Shown in pieces: positions 51,946 to 62,551 of a stretch of DNA of 64,000 bases. The notes under the pieces were generated by a model that was not told the DNA's origin, ran no database searches, and saw only the letters and a list, made by a program, of their open reading frames with translations. Made by a program: the position numbers and the translations under genes. How positions within the stretch are numbered: the first letter of the stretch is position 1; every line of letters starts with the position of its first letter. Source of the DNA: Mytilinidion resinicola (taxonomy: Eukaryota > Ascomycota > Dothideomycetes > Mytilinidiales > Mytilinidiaceae); assembly GCF_010093595.1 (NCBI RefSeq), contig NW_022985439.1, positions 244,869 through 308,868 on the forward strand. The letters run 5' to 3'.

Positions 51946-54476
51946 CAATTGCCCAGACAGTCCAGAAAAGAGCCTCTGAATATGGGGTTGGCCAGATTAT
52001 TATTTGACTTCGTAACGCCATATTCAATATAAAAAGTCACCCCGTTGACTGTGGTTGTTGTACCTCTCGAGTAGCCATAACAAGTTGGCCGGGCTGTAGA
52101 CGTCGATGACGATATCGCCGAAATAGTAGAAGAGCTAGAGCTCGTTGAAGGTGCTGATGTTGCAGACGGGGACGAGGATGGAGATACTGAGGCAACGGCA
52201 TTAGAGCTGGATCCTCCCAGAAGAAGCGTCAAAACGCCGATGAGTACGCCACCCAATCCAATAGTGGAAGGACTCGGAGGATTCGAGTATAGATTGCAGG
52301 TTGAAGTCGTAGCATTATAAACTGCCGATTGACATGCGTTGTTACCAAAGCCCGCACAGACGCCCAGGCACACTTGAAGCGATAAAACTGCTGAGACGCT
52401 TGAAAGAAGAGTTCCCGGGGTGGCGGTATTGCACAGAACGGTGTAATTCTGGCCATTGCTCACGTACGTCGTGCCATTGGAGGCTGGGCAAGTGAGGACA
52501 GTAGCTGTAGGAGATGTTGATGAAATTGTGCTGGAAGATATTGATGAAACTATACTGGGAGATGTCGTAGAAGATGCATGGGAGCTTGCAGATCCGCTGG
52601 CACTTCCGCTCGAGCCCAGAAGGGAACTCAAGACTCCAGTCAGGACGTTACCCACTCCAGATAATAAAGAAGTTGACGTTCCCGATACTGAGCGTCTCAG
52701 TGTACAGAGTTGGCTCGTCGCGTTATATGAGGCAGTACCACATCCACCACTCGAATCTGAGAAGCTTGAGCAGTAATTGACGCATGTTGCCAAGTCTGCA
52801 CAGCTATTGACGGTGCTAACGACAGTTTCTCCAGAACTATCCGTGCCGCATAGAACGGTGTATTGTTGACCATTACTCGTGTACGTTGTGCCGTTGGCGC
52901 TCGGGCACACTAATGCGGTTGCTGAGGGAGACGGTGACGCGGACGCAACTGAGGGGCTGGAGCTGCTTCCACTTGAGCCTCCTAAAAGACCGCTCAAGAC
53001 CCCGGTCAATAGATCAGCTGTGCCGCCTACCAGACCCGTTCCAGAGCTTACTGCAGCTCTCAGTGTACAAGTTAGAGTTGTCGAGTCGAATGTGGACGAG
53101 GCGCATTGGCCGTTCGCGTAGCCGGCGCAATAGTTCAGGCATGTTGTAAGGTCTGCACAGCTATTGACAGTACCTAGAACAGTCCCTCCAGTGTTCGTGC
53201 TACACAAGACCGTGTACGTTCGTCCATAACTGGTGTACGTTGTTCCATTAGCAGACGGACAACTCAGAGCAGTCGACGATGGCGATGTTGACAAGCTCGT
53301 GCTAGAGAGAACAGTGCTACTTGAAGGTTGTGAAGAAGTTGAGGCTCCCGCAGAACTTGAGGTCGCCACTGAAGCTCTCGATGAACCAGAGATCCCTGCG
53401 GAACTCGTAGAAAAGGTGGAACTAGAGGCTACCGATGCGCTTGAGGTCGCAATAGAGGACACCAGTGAGTTAATGACCACTGTGGAGCTTTGAGTCGACG
53501 TAGCACTTATAGGCAATGCCGAACTGGAAGTCGTCAATGTACTTAAGGTCGTCGTTGAGGCTGTAGACGACGAAAAGCCTCCAAATCCTCCGAAGCTGAA
53601 GCTGGGAAATGAAAAACTTGCAAAGCTGAATGTGAAGATAGAGCTAGAGACCACTGAAGTGCTTGTAGAGACCGAACTAATGATCGTAACCGAAATCGAG
53701 GATACGCTCGACGTTGTTGTGGCAAAAGCGACGCTCGACGTGGATGTTGCAACGGTGGTCGTGGATGAGGAAGACCGAGACGAGGAAAGCACTGTAGCAG
53801 AGCTCGTAACAGCCGGCGAGCTCGTCGTTAGCGCTGTCGATGAAGACGTAGCCACTGAAGGGGCCGGCGTCCGTACGGCATCCCAAACCGTAGGATTATA
53901 AGTACCAATATTGGCGAGTGACTTGACATAGCACTCGGCAGGCCCCTGAGAGTGGAGTGGGATGTATCCGACATCTTGGCAGTTGCTTAGAGAATTGCAG
54001 TAGCCAATGCAGGCGTCGAACGAGCCAGAGTAAGGCGAATAAAGGGGCCCGGCAATATTCGCGTCATACCTATCAAGGTAACGGGTGATAAGGTAGTAAT
54101 ATGTTCCTATCTGAACGATATGGCCATCATTTGCTGGACAGCTGATAGTAGTTGAGGGTGAAGCTACAACAACAACGGTGGTTGAAGGCGTTTGGGTGGT
54201 GGTCGTTGCCACCAGTACCGCTGATGATAAGGACGAGGATGATGATGATACAACTCTTGTATAGCGCACAGCACCGTGGACCGTAGCGACGTACGAGCCC
54301 GAATTGATCGCGCTTTTAGGGTAACATAGTGGAGGAATCCCAGTATTATAGCTGACGGCCACACAATTGGAGAGGGACGCGCAGTAATCAATACAAGAGT
54401 CCATAGTAGCGTATCCGTAGTAGGGGCCGCCAATGTTCGAATCATAGCGATCGTATGAACAGGCGATGAGGTATGA
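51946..54476 (-). CDS. Giant gene segment 2: modules 1-5 and first half of 6
   Basis: After the TAA the frame is open to the insertion. Modules 1 and 2 are close relatives (SCIDYCASLSNCVAVSY; ACIGYCNSLSNCQDVGY). Modules 3-5 form a second subfamily starting CPSANGTTYTS and containing YTVLC (residues such as SCADLTTCLNYCAGY). Module 6 belongs to the YGVTKSNNNLANPIF type and stops at FLDCLGN, where the insertion begins. Long Ser/Thr linkers include a Phe/Gly-rich piece, FTFSFASFSFPSFSFGGFGG, unlike any other linker. Confidence 0.7.
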
Positions 54477-54698
54477 TTACGATCCGGAAGTGTATATAGT
54501 GCCAGAGGCCCCGGGGTAGGTAATGGCACGTTCTGCCAATTGTCGCTCCGTCAAGATTTCTGGCACTGCTAATCCTTTACCCGCCAATGCAGGCACTGCT
54601 GCCGGTGCTCCATAAACGAGCGATATGAAGTGTAAGTGTACCAAAAGGATTGCGAAGCGCCTTTGCCAGCCGCTTCTGGCAGGGCTCACCATACTCAC
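54477..54698 (-). CDS. Giant gene segment 1: signal peptide and first module start
   Basis: Encodes MSMVSPARSGWQ, then a hydrophobic core and YGAPAAVP (signal peptide with likely cleavage after Gly-Ala-Pro-Ala), then TERQLAERAITYPGASGTIY. A TAA at 54477-54479 follows TSGS; reading on in the same frame gives SYLIACSYDRYDSNIGGPYY, which matches the second module (YYLITRYLDRYDANIAGPLY). The stop thus lies inside module 1, not at a domain end. Confidence 0.7.
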   Translation of the reverse strand: MSMVSPARSGWQRRFAILLVHLHFISLVYGAPAAVPALAGKGLAVPEILTERQLAERAITYPGASGTIYTSGS

Positions 54699-55386
54699 CT
54701 GGCTGGGCTCTGCCCAGAAAATACCGTCACGGATAACTCAAATAGCCGGTCGAAATAGGCAAATGAATAGTAGACCAGGGAACGAATGAGTGAAGAAGTC
54801 GACAGCAAGACGCGTCTTAGATGACTTTTCCAGAATTACGACTTGATCTCTCAATCCCGGAGGTACGTGGCGCGTCCATATTTTCGCGGTCTAGATGGAA
54901 TGAAGATCTTTTAAGGCATATCTCCGCATGAGAATGCACCAACGGCCAGGTTGTGGTACATGAGGATCGCTTATATGGCAATTGAACGCGGCTGTCATGA
55001 TTGAAAGATATACCTTTGTACTCAAAATGTTTGCAGACCCATGAACGCATATCAGAGAATCCAAATACTTTAAATCCAGGCGAAGCAGAATAAATATAAA
55101 CCTACATAGCCTATATGTTGTGTGACGCCCACATGGTCGTGCTTGACGTGATGAAAATGCATAAACTTACGAAGGGAGGGTTAGTGGCGATTTTGCATCA
55201 AAGCAGCAGCATAGTCACCCGTGTCAGCTTGTCTAGACCTGGATGAGCTATTGCTTGGTGAAAAGCTGTTGATTTTGCAGTAATTCAAATGCTCCCGTCC
55301 CCACCGATCGCCCTTCTTTTCCTTGGGTTCTGCCGATGAAGCCGTTGTAAGGATCGGGCCTCTAACGTCTTCAGCAAGGGGGTTCT
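54699..55386. other. Intergenic, no gene seen
   Basis: Promoter side of the giant gene and 3' side of the SDR gene. No supported exon, RNA or delimited repeat. Confidence 0.4.
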
Positions 55387-56382
55387 CTACATTCTTGATT
55401 TCAATTTCGTGCTGTCAACTCGCTTGCCCTCGTCAGCTTGCTCACGAACTGTGAGATCTGGAAACTTTGAGGGCATAATACGCCGAGGCGTGCTGCCGGG
55501 GACGACATTGTACTTGGAAAAGTCCGCAACGCCAGTTTTGCGGAGAAAATCCTCATCCAGCTCAAGGCAGCCGTTAACCGTTGACGGAGGCGCCCGCAAC
55601 ATGGCAAGGATCGCATCCGAGTATATAGTCGGTTTCCTTAGATCCCTCAGATTCTCCTGCTCCACATTCTCCGTGGCGGCGGACTGAATAGCGACTGCAG
55701 GCCAGATGCTAGTGATTGCCATATCAGTCTTGCCTTCCCGTTCGAAATCCACAGCCAGCCCCTTCGTAAGGACACTCATGCCAACCTTCCCCATCGCGTA
55801 TGCCGTCTTTCCGCGGAAGAACCTCGAATAGATAGGAGGGCTGACGACGATTATCCGGCCCTTCCAGCCATTGCTCTTGAAATGCGGCAATGCAGCCTGA
55901 ACAGTCCCGTATAGGCCCTCGATATTCACCCGCTGCATCAGCTGGAACCGCTTCATGGGTGTGTTCTCCACGCTCGCCCACCAAATCGCGCCGGAGTTGT
56001 AGATGAGAACGTCCAGACGGCCATAGATCTCGATTGTCCGTGCAACCAAGCTTTCCACGCTGGCAAAATCGCGTGTGTCTACCGCGACAGCTGTGGCGTC
56101 GCCTCCAGCTTCACGAATTTCGCGCTCGACCGTGCTGATTGTAGACTGAGGGGAATTGGGGTCCGGTGGGAATGGAGTCGTTTTGGAGGCGTCAGAGGTA
56201 CTTTTCGCCGCGACAACCACTACGCGTCGAAGCGTTGTCAGCCGAGTATATAGGCGCAATGGAATGATATTCTCCGTGGTTAACAGACCTGCATAGCCGT
56301 TCTTCGCCAAATCAATGACAACCTGTCTCCCAATGCCTCTCGACGCCCCGACAATGAGTGCGACCTGTTTTACGGAAGCCAT
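55387..56382 (-). CDS. Short-chain dehydrogenase/reductase (HSDL2-like)
   Basis: Exon 1 (56289-56382) and exon 2 (55387-56219) are joined across a 69-bp intron (donor GTCTGT, branch GCTGAC, acceptor CGTAG) to give 308 aa. The intron is a multiple of three without a stop, so a naive reading frame hides it; splicing restores KNGYAVVVAAKS, the normal beta-2 strand. Classical SDR features: GASRGIGR cofactor motif near residue 11, VDTRD before helix C, LIYNSGAIWW in place of NNAG, catalytic Ser in IIVVSPP, and the YxxxK pair in TAYAMGKVGMS. An NAD(P)-dependent oxidoreductase of the hydroxysteroid dehydrogenase-like 2 type is most likely; substrate unknown. Start at ATG 56382, nine codons inside the longest frame, because MASVKQVALIVGASRG is the typical family start. 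Confidence 0.85.
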   Translation of the reverse strand: MASVKQVALIVGASRGIGRQVVIDLAKNGYAGLLTTENIIPLRLYTRLTTLRRVVVVAAKSTSDASKTTPFPPDPNSPQSTISTVEREIREAGGDATAVAVDTRDFASVESLVARTIEIYGRLDVLIYNSGAIWWASVENTPMKRFQLMQRVNIEGLYGTVQAALPHFKSNGWKGRIIVVSPPIYSRFFRGKTAYAMGKVGMSVLTKGLAVDFEREGKTDMAITSIWPAVAIQSAATENVEQENLRDLRKPTIYSDAILAMLRAPPSTVNGCLELDEDFLRKTGVADFSKYNVVPGSTPRRIMPSKFPDLTVREQADEGKRVDSTKLKSRM

Positions 56383-56821
56383 TGAGTCTTCTCTCCCTCG
56401 ATGGGGCAAAACACAAGGGATAAACTGGGGATGCCTTTCGGGAACGATATGTTATGCGTGGTGGCAGAGACTCCAATATAAGACAGATGTCGTCGAAGCT
56501 TGCATCATCATCGCAGTGCACCCGCAATTCACGACAAAAGCTGATCTGACATGTGTGCCTCGGTCGTTCGAAGCTCACAATGTCGTTGGCTGGATCAGGA
56601 CGTCAACATGTCAATATTGAAGGGAGAAGAGGGGGATTACTGATCGGACGTTGCGGTCTTGAAGCTGCCTCGAACTGAACCTCGGCCGGATCCATTCTTG
56701 GCAAGACGGCATCTAAGACACTTCTCCAACTCCCCTTTCGAAAATTTAGTCAACATACCCGTGGACTTTTAAGCCATTTTCGTTATCCAGAGAGGCTGGG
56801 ATCTACCGAATCATATCGACC
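56383..56821. promoter_or_regulatory. Divergent promoter region, SDR (-) and kappa GST (+)
   Basis: About 440 bp between the two start codons, short enough to hold shared control elements. Co-regulation of two redox or detoxification genes is plausible but is inference only; no specific site was identified. Confidence 0.4.
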
Positions 56822-58010
56822 ATGGGTGGAAAGATTGAGTGCTATCTTGACGTTGGTATGTTCATCCCATGAACTAAGCACCGTGCCGCAAATAGCTGAT
56901 GTGGCCAAAGTCTCTCCATACTCTTATTATGCCCTGCTTTATTTAGAGAAGAACAGAGAGGTATTAAAGTCTCATGATGTGGATATTGAGTAGGTGTTTC
57001 TTATTCTCGTGCATTTGAGATATTCCGCGTTTCTTTCATTCATCGTCGTCACATGATACAAACCTGTTTCTCCGAACGTCTCTACTCGCAACGATTTCCC
57101 TCCTTAGATCGTATAGTTACTTATCTCGGTGGCTACCAAGCATGTCAAGTGTTCTGTTTATCTGCTTTCACATTTCCACGTTCGCGACGCATCTTCTTCT
57201 AAACAAATCCCAAATCATCACGTGATCACGCGTTTCAAACCCTTCATCCTTCTTCATGCTATAGCTGCAATACAGCCCAACTAACCTAATAGTAGAATCA
57301 TTCCTGTCTTCCTCGGCGGCATTAACGTAGGGAGTGGGAACAAACCCCCTTGGACCCTCCCCGCCAAAGCAAAATACAGCACCTACGATTCCGAGCGTGC
57401 AAAGAAGTACTTCGGCGTGCCCGGTATCAAAACGCCTTCCTTCTTCCCAATCCTATCTCTCCCAGTACGTCATGCATGATGAGCCATTGAACTCCTACTT
57501 TAGCATGTATTCGCCCACTGACATCCTCCAGCCCCAACGTGCCCTAACATACATCCGCGCCCACCATGCTTCCCTCCTGATCCCCGCCTTCCTAACCCTC
57601 TTCTCTGCCATGTGGATCGACGGCCACGATATCAGCAAGCCAGATCTGCTAGCCCAGGCCTTGAGCGTCCATTTCTCCCCCAACGAGACTAAAGCGATCC
57701 TCGAAGGCGCGAGCCAGCAACAGTACAAACAAGAGCTTTCAGCCAAGACGCAGGAGGCTCTGGACCGCGGCGCATTTGGGTGTCCGTGGTTTTGGGTCAC
57801 GAACGCGGCTGGGGTGGGGGAGCCGTTTTTCGGAAGCGACAGGTCAGTTCGCACCTTTTCAACGTCCATGTTGAGCTACGTGCTACAGAACGGGGTAGTA
57901 GTTCTAATGCTGATGTGATGTGAAGGTTCCACTTCATGTGGGAGTTCCTCGGCCTGCCGTGGAAGGCTGTGGAGCTGCTGCCTTCGGGGCAGGCGAAGGC
58001 CAAGATTTAG
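56822..58010 (+). CDS. Kappa-class GST / 2-hydroxychromene-2-carboxylate isomerase-like
   Basis: Five exons, 56822-56855, 56896-56989, 57296-57464, 57532-57842 and 57926-58010, total 693 nt (230 aa), with correct phase throughout. Introns have donors GTATGT, GTAGGT, GTACGT and GTCAGT. The second is long (306 bp); the others are 40-83 bp. The protein is a DsbA-like thioredoxin fold: IECYLDVADVAKVSPYSYYA with the catalytic Ser of the SPYS motif near residue 17, then IIPVFLGGINVGSGNKPPWT, an inserted helical domain (LTYIRAHHASLLIPAFLTLF; MWIDGHDISKPD), and the C-terminal GAFGCPWFWV ... EPFFGSDRFHFMWEFLGLPW. The last block is the family's glutathione-binding and dimer signature. Likely substrates are electrophiles conjugated to glutathione or aromatic-degradation intermediates; localisation may be peroxisomal or mitochondrial, by family analogy. 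Confidence 0.85.
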
Positions 58011-58819
58011 GTGTGGGAGGGAGGAGGGAGGCGGGAGGGTGCATGCAGGGAGGCGGGATGGCGTGCAGGATGCTGTGTGGGGACTCCGTTGGGGGAGAGA
58101 AAGAAGGACATCCTTGTAAATTATCTACTCTTCTGCCAATCCAGATCACCTGCAACGGCTGATCGTTTGTTCCGTCGTCAGAGCCACGTTATCCGCCCTC
58201 GAGTGAGCATCTTGTCCATCTTGCGAGCCGGGCCGAAAAGCTTAGACAGAAGCTGGGGGTCGAAACACGTCGCACGGGGCCGACCCAACATTTCTGCGGT
58301 TCCTGTTCCTCCCGTGAGAGGTTAGTTGTACCAGGTCACTGCAGAGGTCTTCGCGGTTCCAACAGTCGTCCTGCCATTGCAGATCTGTCGTGGCACTGAC
58401 GCCGAAGCGAAGCAAACAAGCTCCCGCTGTCGGTACGCGGATGAGACTCCGCCACACGGTGGAGCGGGCTGCAGAACTGAGAACAAAGAAAAACGGGACT
58501 TAGTCCCAGGATGAAGCTTGTATGCCATGTGCTGTCACCCGGCATGCAGTGACTTGCATATGCATTGTCGTTGCTTTGAGGAGAAGGTTTATCACCCCAG
58601 TCCCTGCGTGTTAGAAGTTTATCTTGCAAAGCGTGAAGTCCTATGGGGTGGATCGGGCAAGCTGTGAATGCTAGTGTTGTTCTTGATTTGAAAGTGAATG
58701 GTCCCTTCGTCGAGTGTTACACGGCTGTGGATAGGGTCTTGCTGAAGACCCACAGTTGAGGACCTTGGTGAACGAAAGTCTTGCCAGCGCAGGACTCATG
58801 CCATTAGCTAGGCACTTAC
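58011..58819. other. Intergenic, no gene seen
   Basis: 3' flank of the kappa GST gene. No supported gene. Confidence 0.4.
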
Positions 58820-59063
58820 CTCACCACGCTAGGCGTGAAAAAAGCTGCACACTCATCAAGTGTTCTGTCTCGCATGTACACCTGTCTACCACTGTCCGGG
58901 GTGCTTCAACGAGCTTCCACAAAGTCCAAGGCCAAGGGGGTTCTATCTCGTTCAGATTCCTGAAGGTGCATTGAAGCGCCCCAGGCAGTGGCAGACAAGT
59001 GTATGCATGAGACAGCTTGCTGTAGAGCTAGAGTGCCACCTTTTCCATGCCCCGCGTGCTCAC
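58820..59063 (+). mobile_element. MITE family C, copy 1, with CTCAC target duplication
   Basis: The element is 58825-59058 (234 bp). It starts CACGCTAGGCGTGAAAA and ends CATGCCCCGCGTG; the reversed end reads CACGCGGGGCATGGAAAA, so the inverted repeats are about 25 bp with mismatches. It is flanked by CTCAC at 58820-58824 and 59059-59063. The same element occurs in opposite orientation at 62552-62780. No coding capacity. Confidence 0.85.
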
Positions 59064-60729
59064 ATGCTAGTTGCTTCTCCAATTCTGCAATAACGCCGAT
59101 TAGATAGTGTAACCTATTTGTCACTATATAGCACTAGATGGCATAAGGCTGACACCATCAGCAGGGCAGATCTGGACTCCAACTTCCATACGCTTGTCTT
59201 TCGACGCTCCGCCATCTCGATCTGCCTACGCCTCTTGAGCATCCGGCAGTGGCTCCACGCTTGCGGCAGACGGCCGAAGGGGGCTACGTTGGACAGAGCC
59301 AGGAGAAGCGAGAGATAGCGCAAGAGGTCCGCACGACGAACGGTTGCGCACTCGCTCTAGGCCGGGAGAAGCTACCAGTTATGCACGTAGCCGACACCGA
59401 TGTCTAAGGACATTAGCTCATCTCGTGAGTGGCCTTTGGAGTGTGTTGCGTAGAGAATGATTTTGGCAGTGGGTGCTTGACGATGTTATGTTTGCGTTGG
59501 AGGCAGATGACAGATAATGAGAACTGCCAGCACGTTGAGCTATTTTTTTTCTTGTTTTGACACTGTCCATAAAAGCTCAGCGAGATCAGATAGCAAGTCT
59601 GGAGCTTCCAGCCCAGGCTGTCAATGGCGAGAGATACCTTTCGCACTGGCCAGCTGGCCCACACACCCCGGAGGTACCAGAGGACTGGGACTCGATGAAT
59701 AAAGTTCACAGAGAGCGGGTGGAAGGGGAGATGGGGAACCTTCTGCCGTGAGCGAGGCTGGGCCATGGCTCTTCAAACGCAGTTTTGATAACACGGGTCA
59801 ATGACCCTAGCAGGAAGGGTGGTGCAGTCGAGATCTGATTTTATAAAAGCCTAGGTGAGGATGAAGAGAATACACGCTGTTGATGCTCCACACCGAGTTT
59901 GTTAGCTGAGATTCGTCCACTCGTTACTCCAATCCTTTTGCGGGAAATTGCGGTATCTAGGCATTCGAGAGGATTTTGACGCCTATCGCACCTATCACGG
60001 CATCGAAATAGGATGTTTGTGTCTTATCTAGATCAGTAACATCAACGTCAGCCGGCCATTGCAAGCTTTGTCTCTCCACGGTAAATCTTGGCCCACGAAA
60101 GATCCACGAGGTGCTGGCAAATTGACAAGTTTTATCAGATACCGTGGCGCGCTTTTGTGCGATCCAAGACTTGTATAGAAAGCTGAAGCTCTTTTGCAGC
60201 AGTGTATCGTCGGGTGCAAATTGTATTGCGGCCTCTGAATCTGCCCAAGCCTGGACTGCTTCATCAGTTGCTCGGAACCCGTAACCAGCAGGATTTGCAC
60301 GCGGCAGCTATCCTGACAGCTGCAGCTGTCAGACCGTGCTGTTGGGCCGTTGCCAGAGTTTCGGATTGATGCTGCGGAGCGGTCAAGGTGGTCTCGACGA
60401 ATCGTAGCATCCAGCATCAGCGATACTGTAAACAAGCTGCAAGATCCCCTCAGACAGCTCATAGCTTGCCTTCGACCTCCCTGCATCTGACTACACCGTC
60501 TACGATACTCCAGCCGACAAGCGGTCAACTGCGCTGGATGGGCCAATAACGATTGCGAAGCTAGTCAGAGCCAGCGGTAAAGCGACTTCGCACTGTCGGA
60601 AGCCATCTCTGCCTAAGTCGGTCTTGATCACGGTACCTTCGCTCGCGGGTCTTGTTCAAAGTCTCAGTCGTCCCTCGGTCTCTTGTCTTACAGCGGAAGC
60701 CTCCGTTCGTTTGCATTCTCGTCAACACA
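59064..60729. other. Intergenic, no gene supported
   Basis: 1.7 kb upstream of the Myb/SANT-like gene. A 172-codon minus-strand frame at 60028-60546 has no recognisable feature and was not called. Confidence 0.4.
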
Positions 60730-62273
60730 ATGCCTTGTCATAATTGCTCAGATCCTCTTGCGTCACTTCTAAATGCGAACCATGTTGTGAGTACTTCCAC
60801 TGGAAGTTGAGATGTCGACGAACTTGAACTGACACCAGACTGTGCTAGTGGAACAACATACCTGCTATGCATCATGATGTCTATCACCACCCAGCCCGAT
60901 CGAGCTATCACGGACAAGATTTAGATGTATTCACAGCCTCAAATGATGACGTTCAATCGACCAGCGCAACCTTGCAGAGTGAACAATATCATCAGTATCC
61001 AGCAACGGGCCTACCTTCCGTCGAACCAACCAAGCCCTTATGGAATCAGACTCCTATTTGTTGCCCTATCAAGACAGAGGGCTCGACAGAGGGCTCGACA
61101 GAGGACTACTTTGACGGCCGAACTCATGTTGTCGATTGGGACACCTCCAACTTCTTCGACAGACCATTCGATCCGACCATTGCAGCCCGAGACTTTCTTT
61201 GCATACCTTTCGCCTCAAATTCAAACCGTGATATGCAAGGACTCTCCTCCGCTGCCAGCGCTTGGAACTTCCCCAGTTCACTCAGCGAGCAGTCTGACTG
61301 TGGTCGGTCATTCAGTTCTATCGGCAGCATCGATCAGCCTTCACCGAACAGCACATATCTCAGCGACAGCACATACACCAACACAAACATGTGCATTAGA
61401 GGCAGACACGATATAACGCATTCGCCAGACCCCCGATTCTCTTTGGGAGCTCAATCCCTCAATCACACGGAGTCCTCGCCGCAGCACGAGCTCGGAACAC
61501 CCGCAGACCAATCGGGAAACAATGGCGAGATGTCGTACCACTCAAACTTTGGAGACTTGAAACACTGGCAAACTACTCCGGATGGGTTCCAGATACCAGT
61601 CACCGGTCGGACATCATGGCCGCCAGATGATTGGGATTTGAATGCGTGGGGCCATCCGCAGGCAGCTTCTAGCCAGGCCATCCGTTTGTGGAATGGTAAC
61701 GGCATATCGCCAACTGTCTATCGGTCTCAGAGCAATCAGAGGAATGATGCATTACCACTGGGACCATCCGAACAGAACAGCCACTCATCATGTGCGGACT
61801 CAGCTCAGGAGGAGCTTGAAAACATCAACCTTCCGAACTCACGTCGAAAGAGAGAAGACTACTTCCTGGTGACCTCCAAGCGAAAAGGGATGACTTACAA
61901 GCAAATCCGTGAGAAAGGGGGACTTCAAGCTGCAGAATCCACGCTGAGGGGAAGGTTCAGGGCGCTGACGAAAGATAGGAGAGACAGGGTGCGGAAGCCA
62001 GTATGGACGGACAAAGATGTGAGTGTATCGAAAGATGAAAATTTAAAGATTCAGTTGCTAATGATGCGGCCGCAGATTCAACTTCTTCATCTCGCCGTTC
62101 AGCGGGAGATTGAGGGCCTGGAAGTCGGTGGCTTCGCGAGAGGAGCAAGCCTCCATGCCCTCGAATCGAAAGTGTCCTGGAAGAAGGTGGCTGACTGCAT
62201 CATGGCGAACGGCGGGTCGTACCGCTTCGGCAACGCAACGTGCAAGAAAAAGTGGAAGGAATTGATGCACTAG
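60730..62273 (+). CDS. Myb/SANT-like fungal regulator
   Basis: Three exons, 60730-60786, 60849-62018 and 62076-62273, total 474 aa. Intron 1 has donor GTGAGT, a CTGACAC branch and a CTAG acceptor; intron 2 has GTGAGT ... CTAAT ... GCAG and joins WTDKD to IQLLHLAVQREI. The N-terminal 300 residues are low-complexity, rich in Ser, Asn, Gln and His, with TEGSTEGSTED repeats, typical of activation regions. The C-terminal half carries RRKREDYFLVTSKRKGMTYK, QIREKGGLQAAESTLRGRF and ALTKDRRDRVRKPVWTDKD. The final block is KVSWKKVADCI ... GGSYRFGNATCKKKWKEL. This two-part pattern (a helix for recognising a site, then a Myb/SANT-like fold with WTDKD and KKW) is common in Pezizomycotina nuclear proteins. 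Target genes are unknown. The first exon, MPCHNCSDPLASLL, is supported by phase. Confidence 0.8.
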
Positions 62274-62551
62274 GTAGGCTTGGGCTGTGTTTGAGTGAAT
62301 TGGCAGTATTGGGTAATTCTGTACAGTGGTACGATAGTCATTGCGAGCGCTGGATTAATGGGCATACAAGGGGGTTCGATTTGTGCAGCGTTCACTGGTA
62401 CTCGTTGCATCACACAGTCTAGATAGACACACTAGGTAGCAAGCAAGGCATTGAATGCCTTCCAATGAGATAATATGGACAATCGTGAAAGTTTGTAGGA
62501 GCTTGACGTCTGAACAAACTTGGGATCTTCACCAAGCCCCCACCATCCCTC

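Larger units (their letters stand above)
30335..54698 (-). pseudogene. Giant secreted PAN/apple-repeat, Ser-rich, chitin-binding protein; disrupted
   Basis: One minus-strand path of about 24 kb. It opens with a signal peptide (RRFAILLVHLHFISLVYGAP) and carries about 36 Cys modules of the PAN/apple type (C-x-G-x-A-N-G-T...; F-x-x-C-x-x-x-C-x-x-x-x-x-C-x-x-x-x-Y; C-Y-L-K; C-D-A-L). Ser/Thr-rich linkers separate them. Two hevein-type chitin-binding modules and a charged tail close it. Real introns with good signals occur at 51669-51719, 31438-31496 and 31204-31254. In-frame stops fall at 54477, 50612, 48869, 41558, 41255, 40496 and 33134 (lowest base of each codon). Frameshifts fall near 48098, 43765, 38716, 35430 and 30710. 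A ~180-bp insertion lies at 51766-51945. Modules continue across nearly every break, so this was one gene. If intact it would be a wall-anchored or secreted adhesin/chitin-binding giant of ~8,000 residues. It may be recently dead or mis-assembled. Confidence 0.7.

Noticed and set aside
33134..54479. TAA/TAG reassigned to Gln as a variant genetic code
   Set aside because: Intact genes in the same window (GT31, Myb/SANT-like, rhodopsin-type) end with TAG and others with TAA or TGA at expected positions, and not all recoded sites align with Gln.
60028..60546. 172-codon minus-strand frame
   Set aside because: No domain, signal peptide or splice continuation; composition resembles the surrounding spacer.
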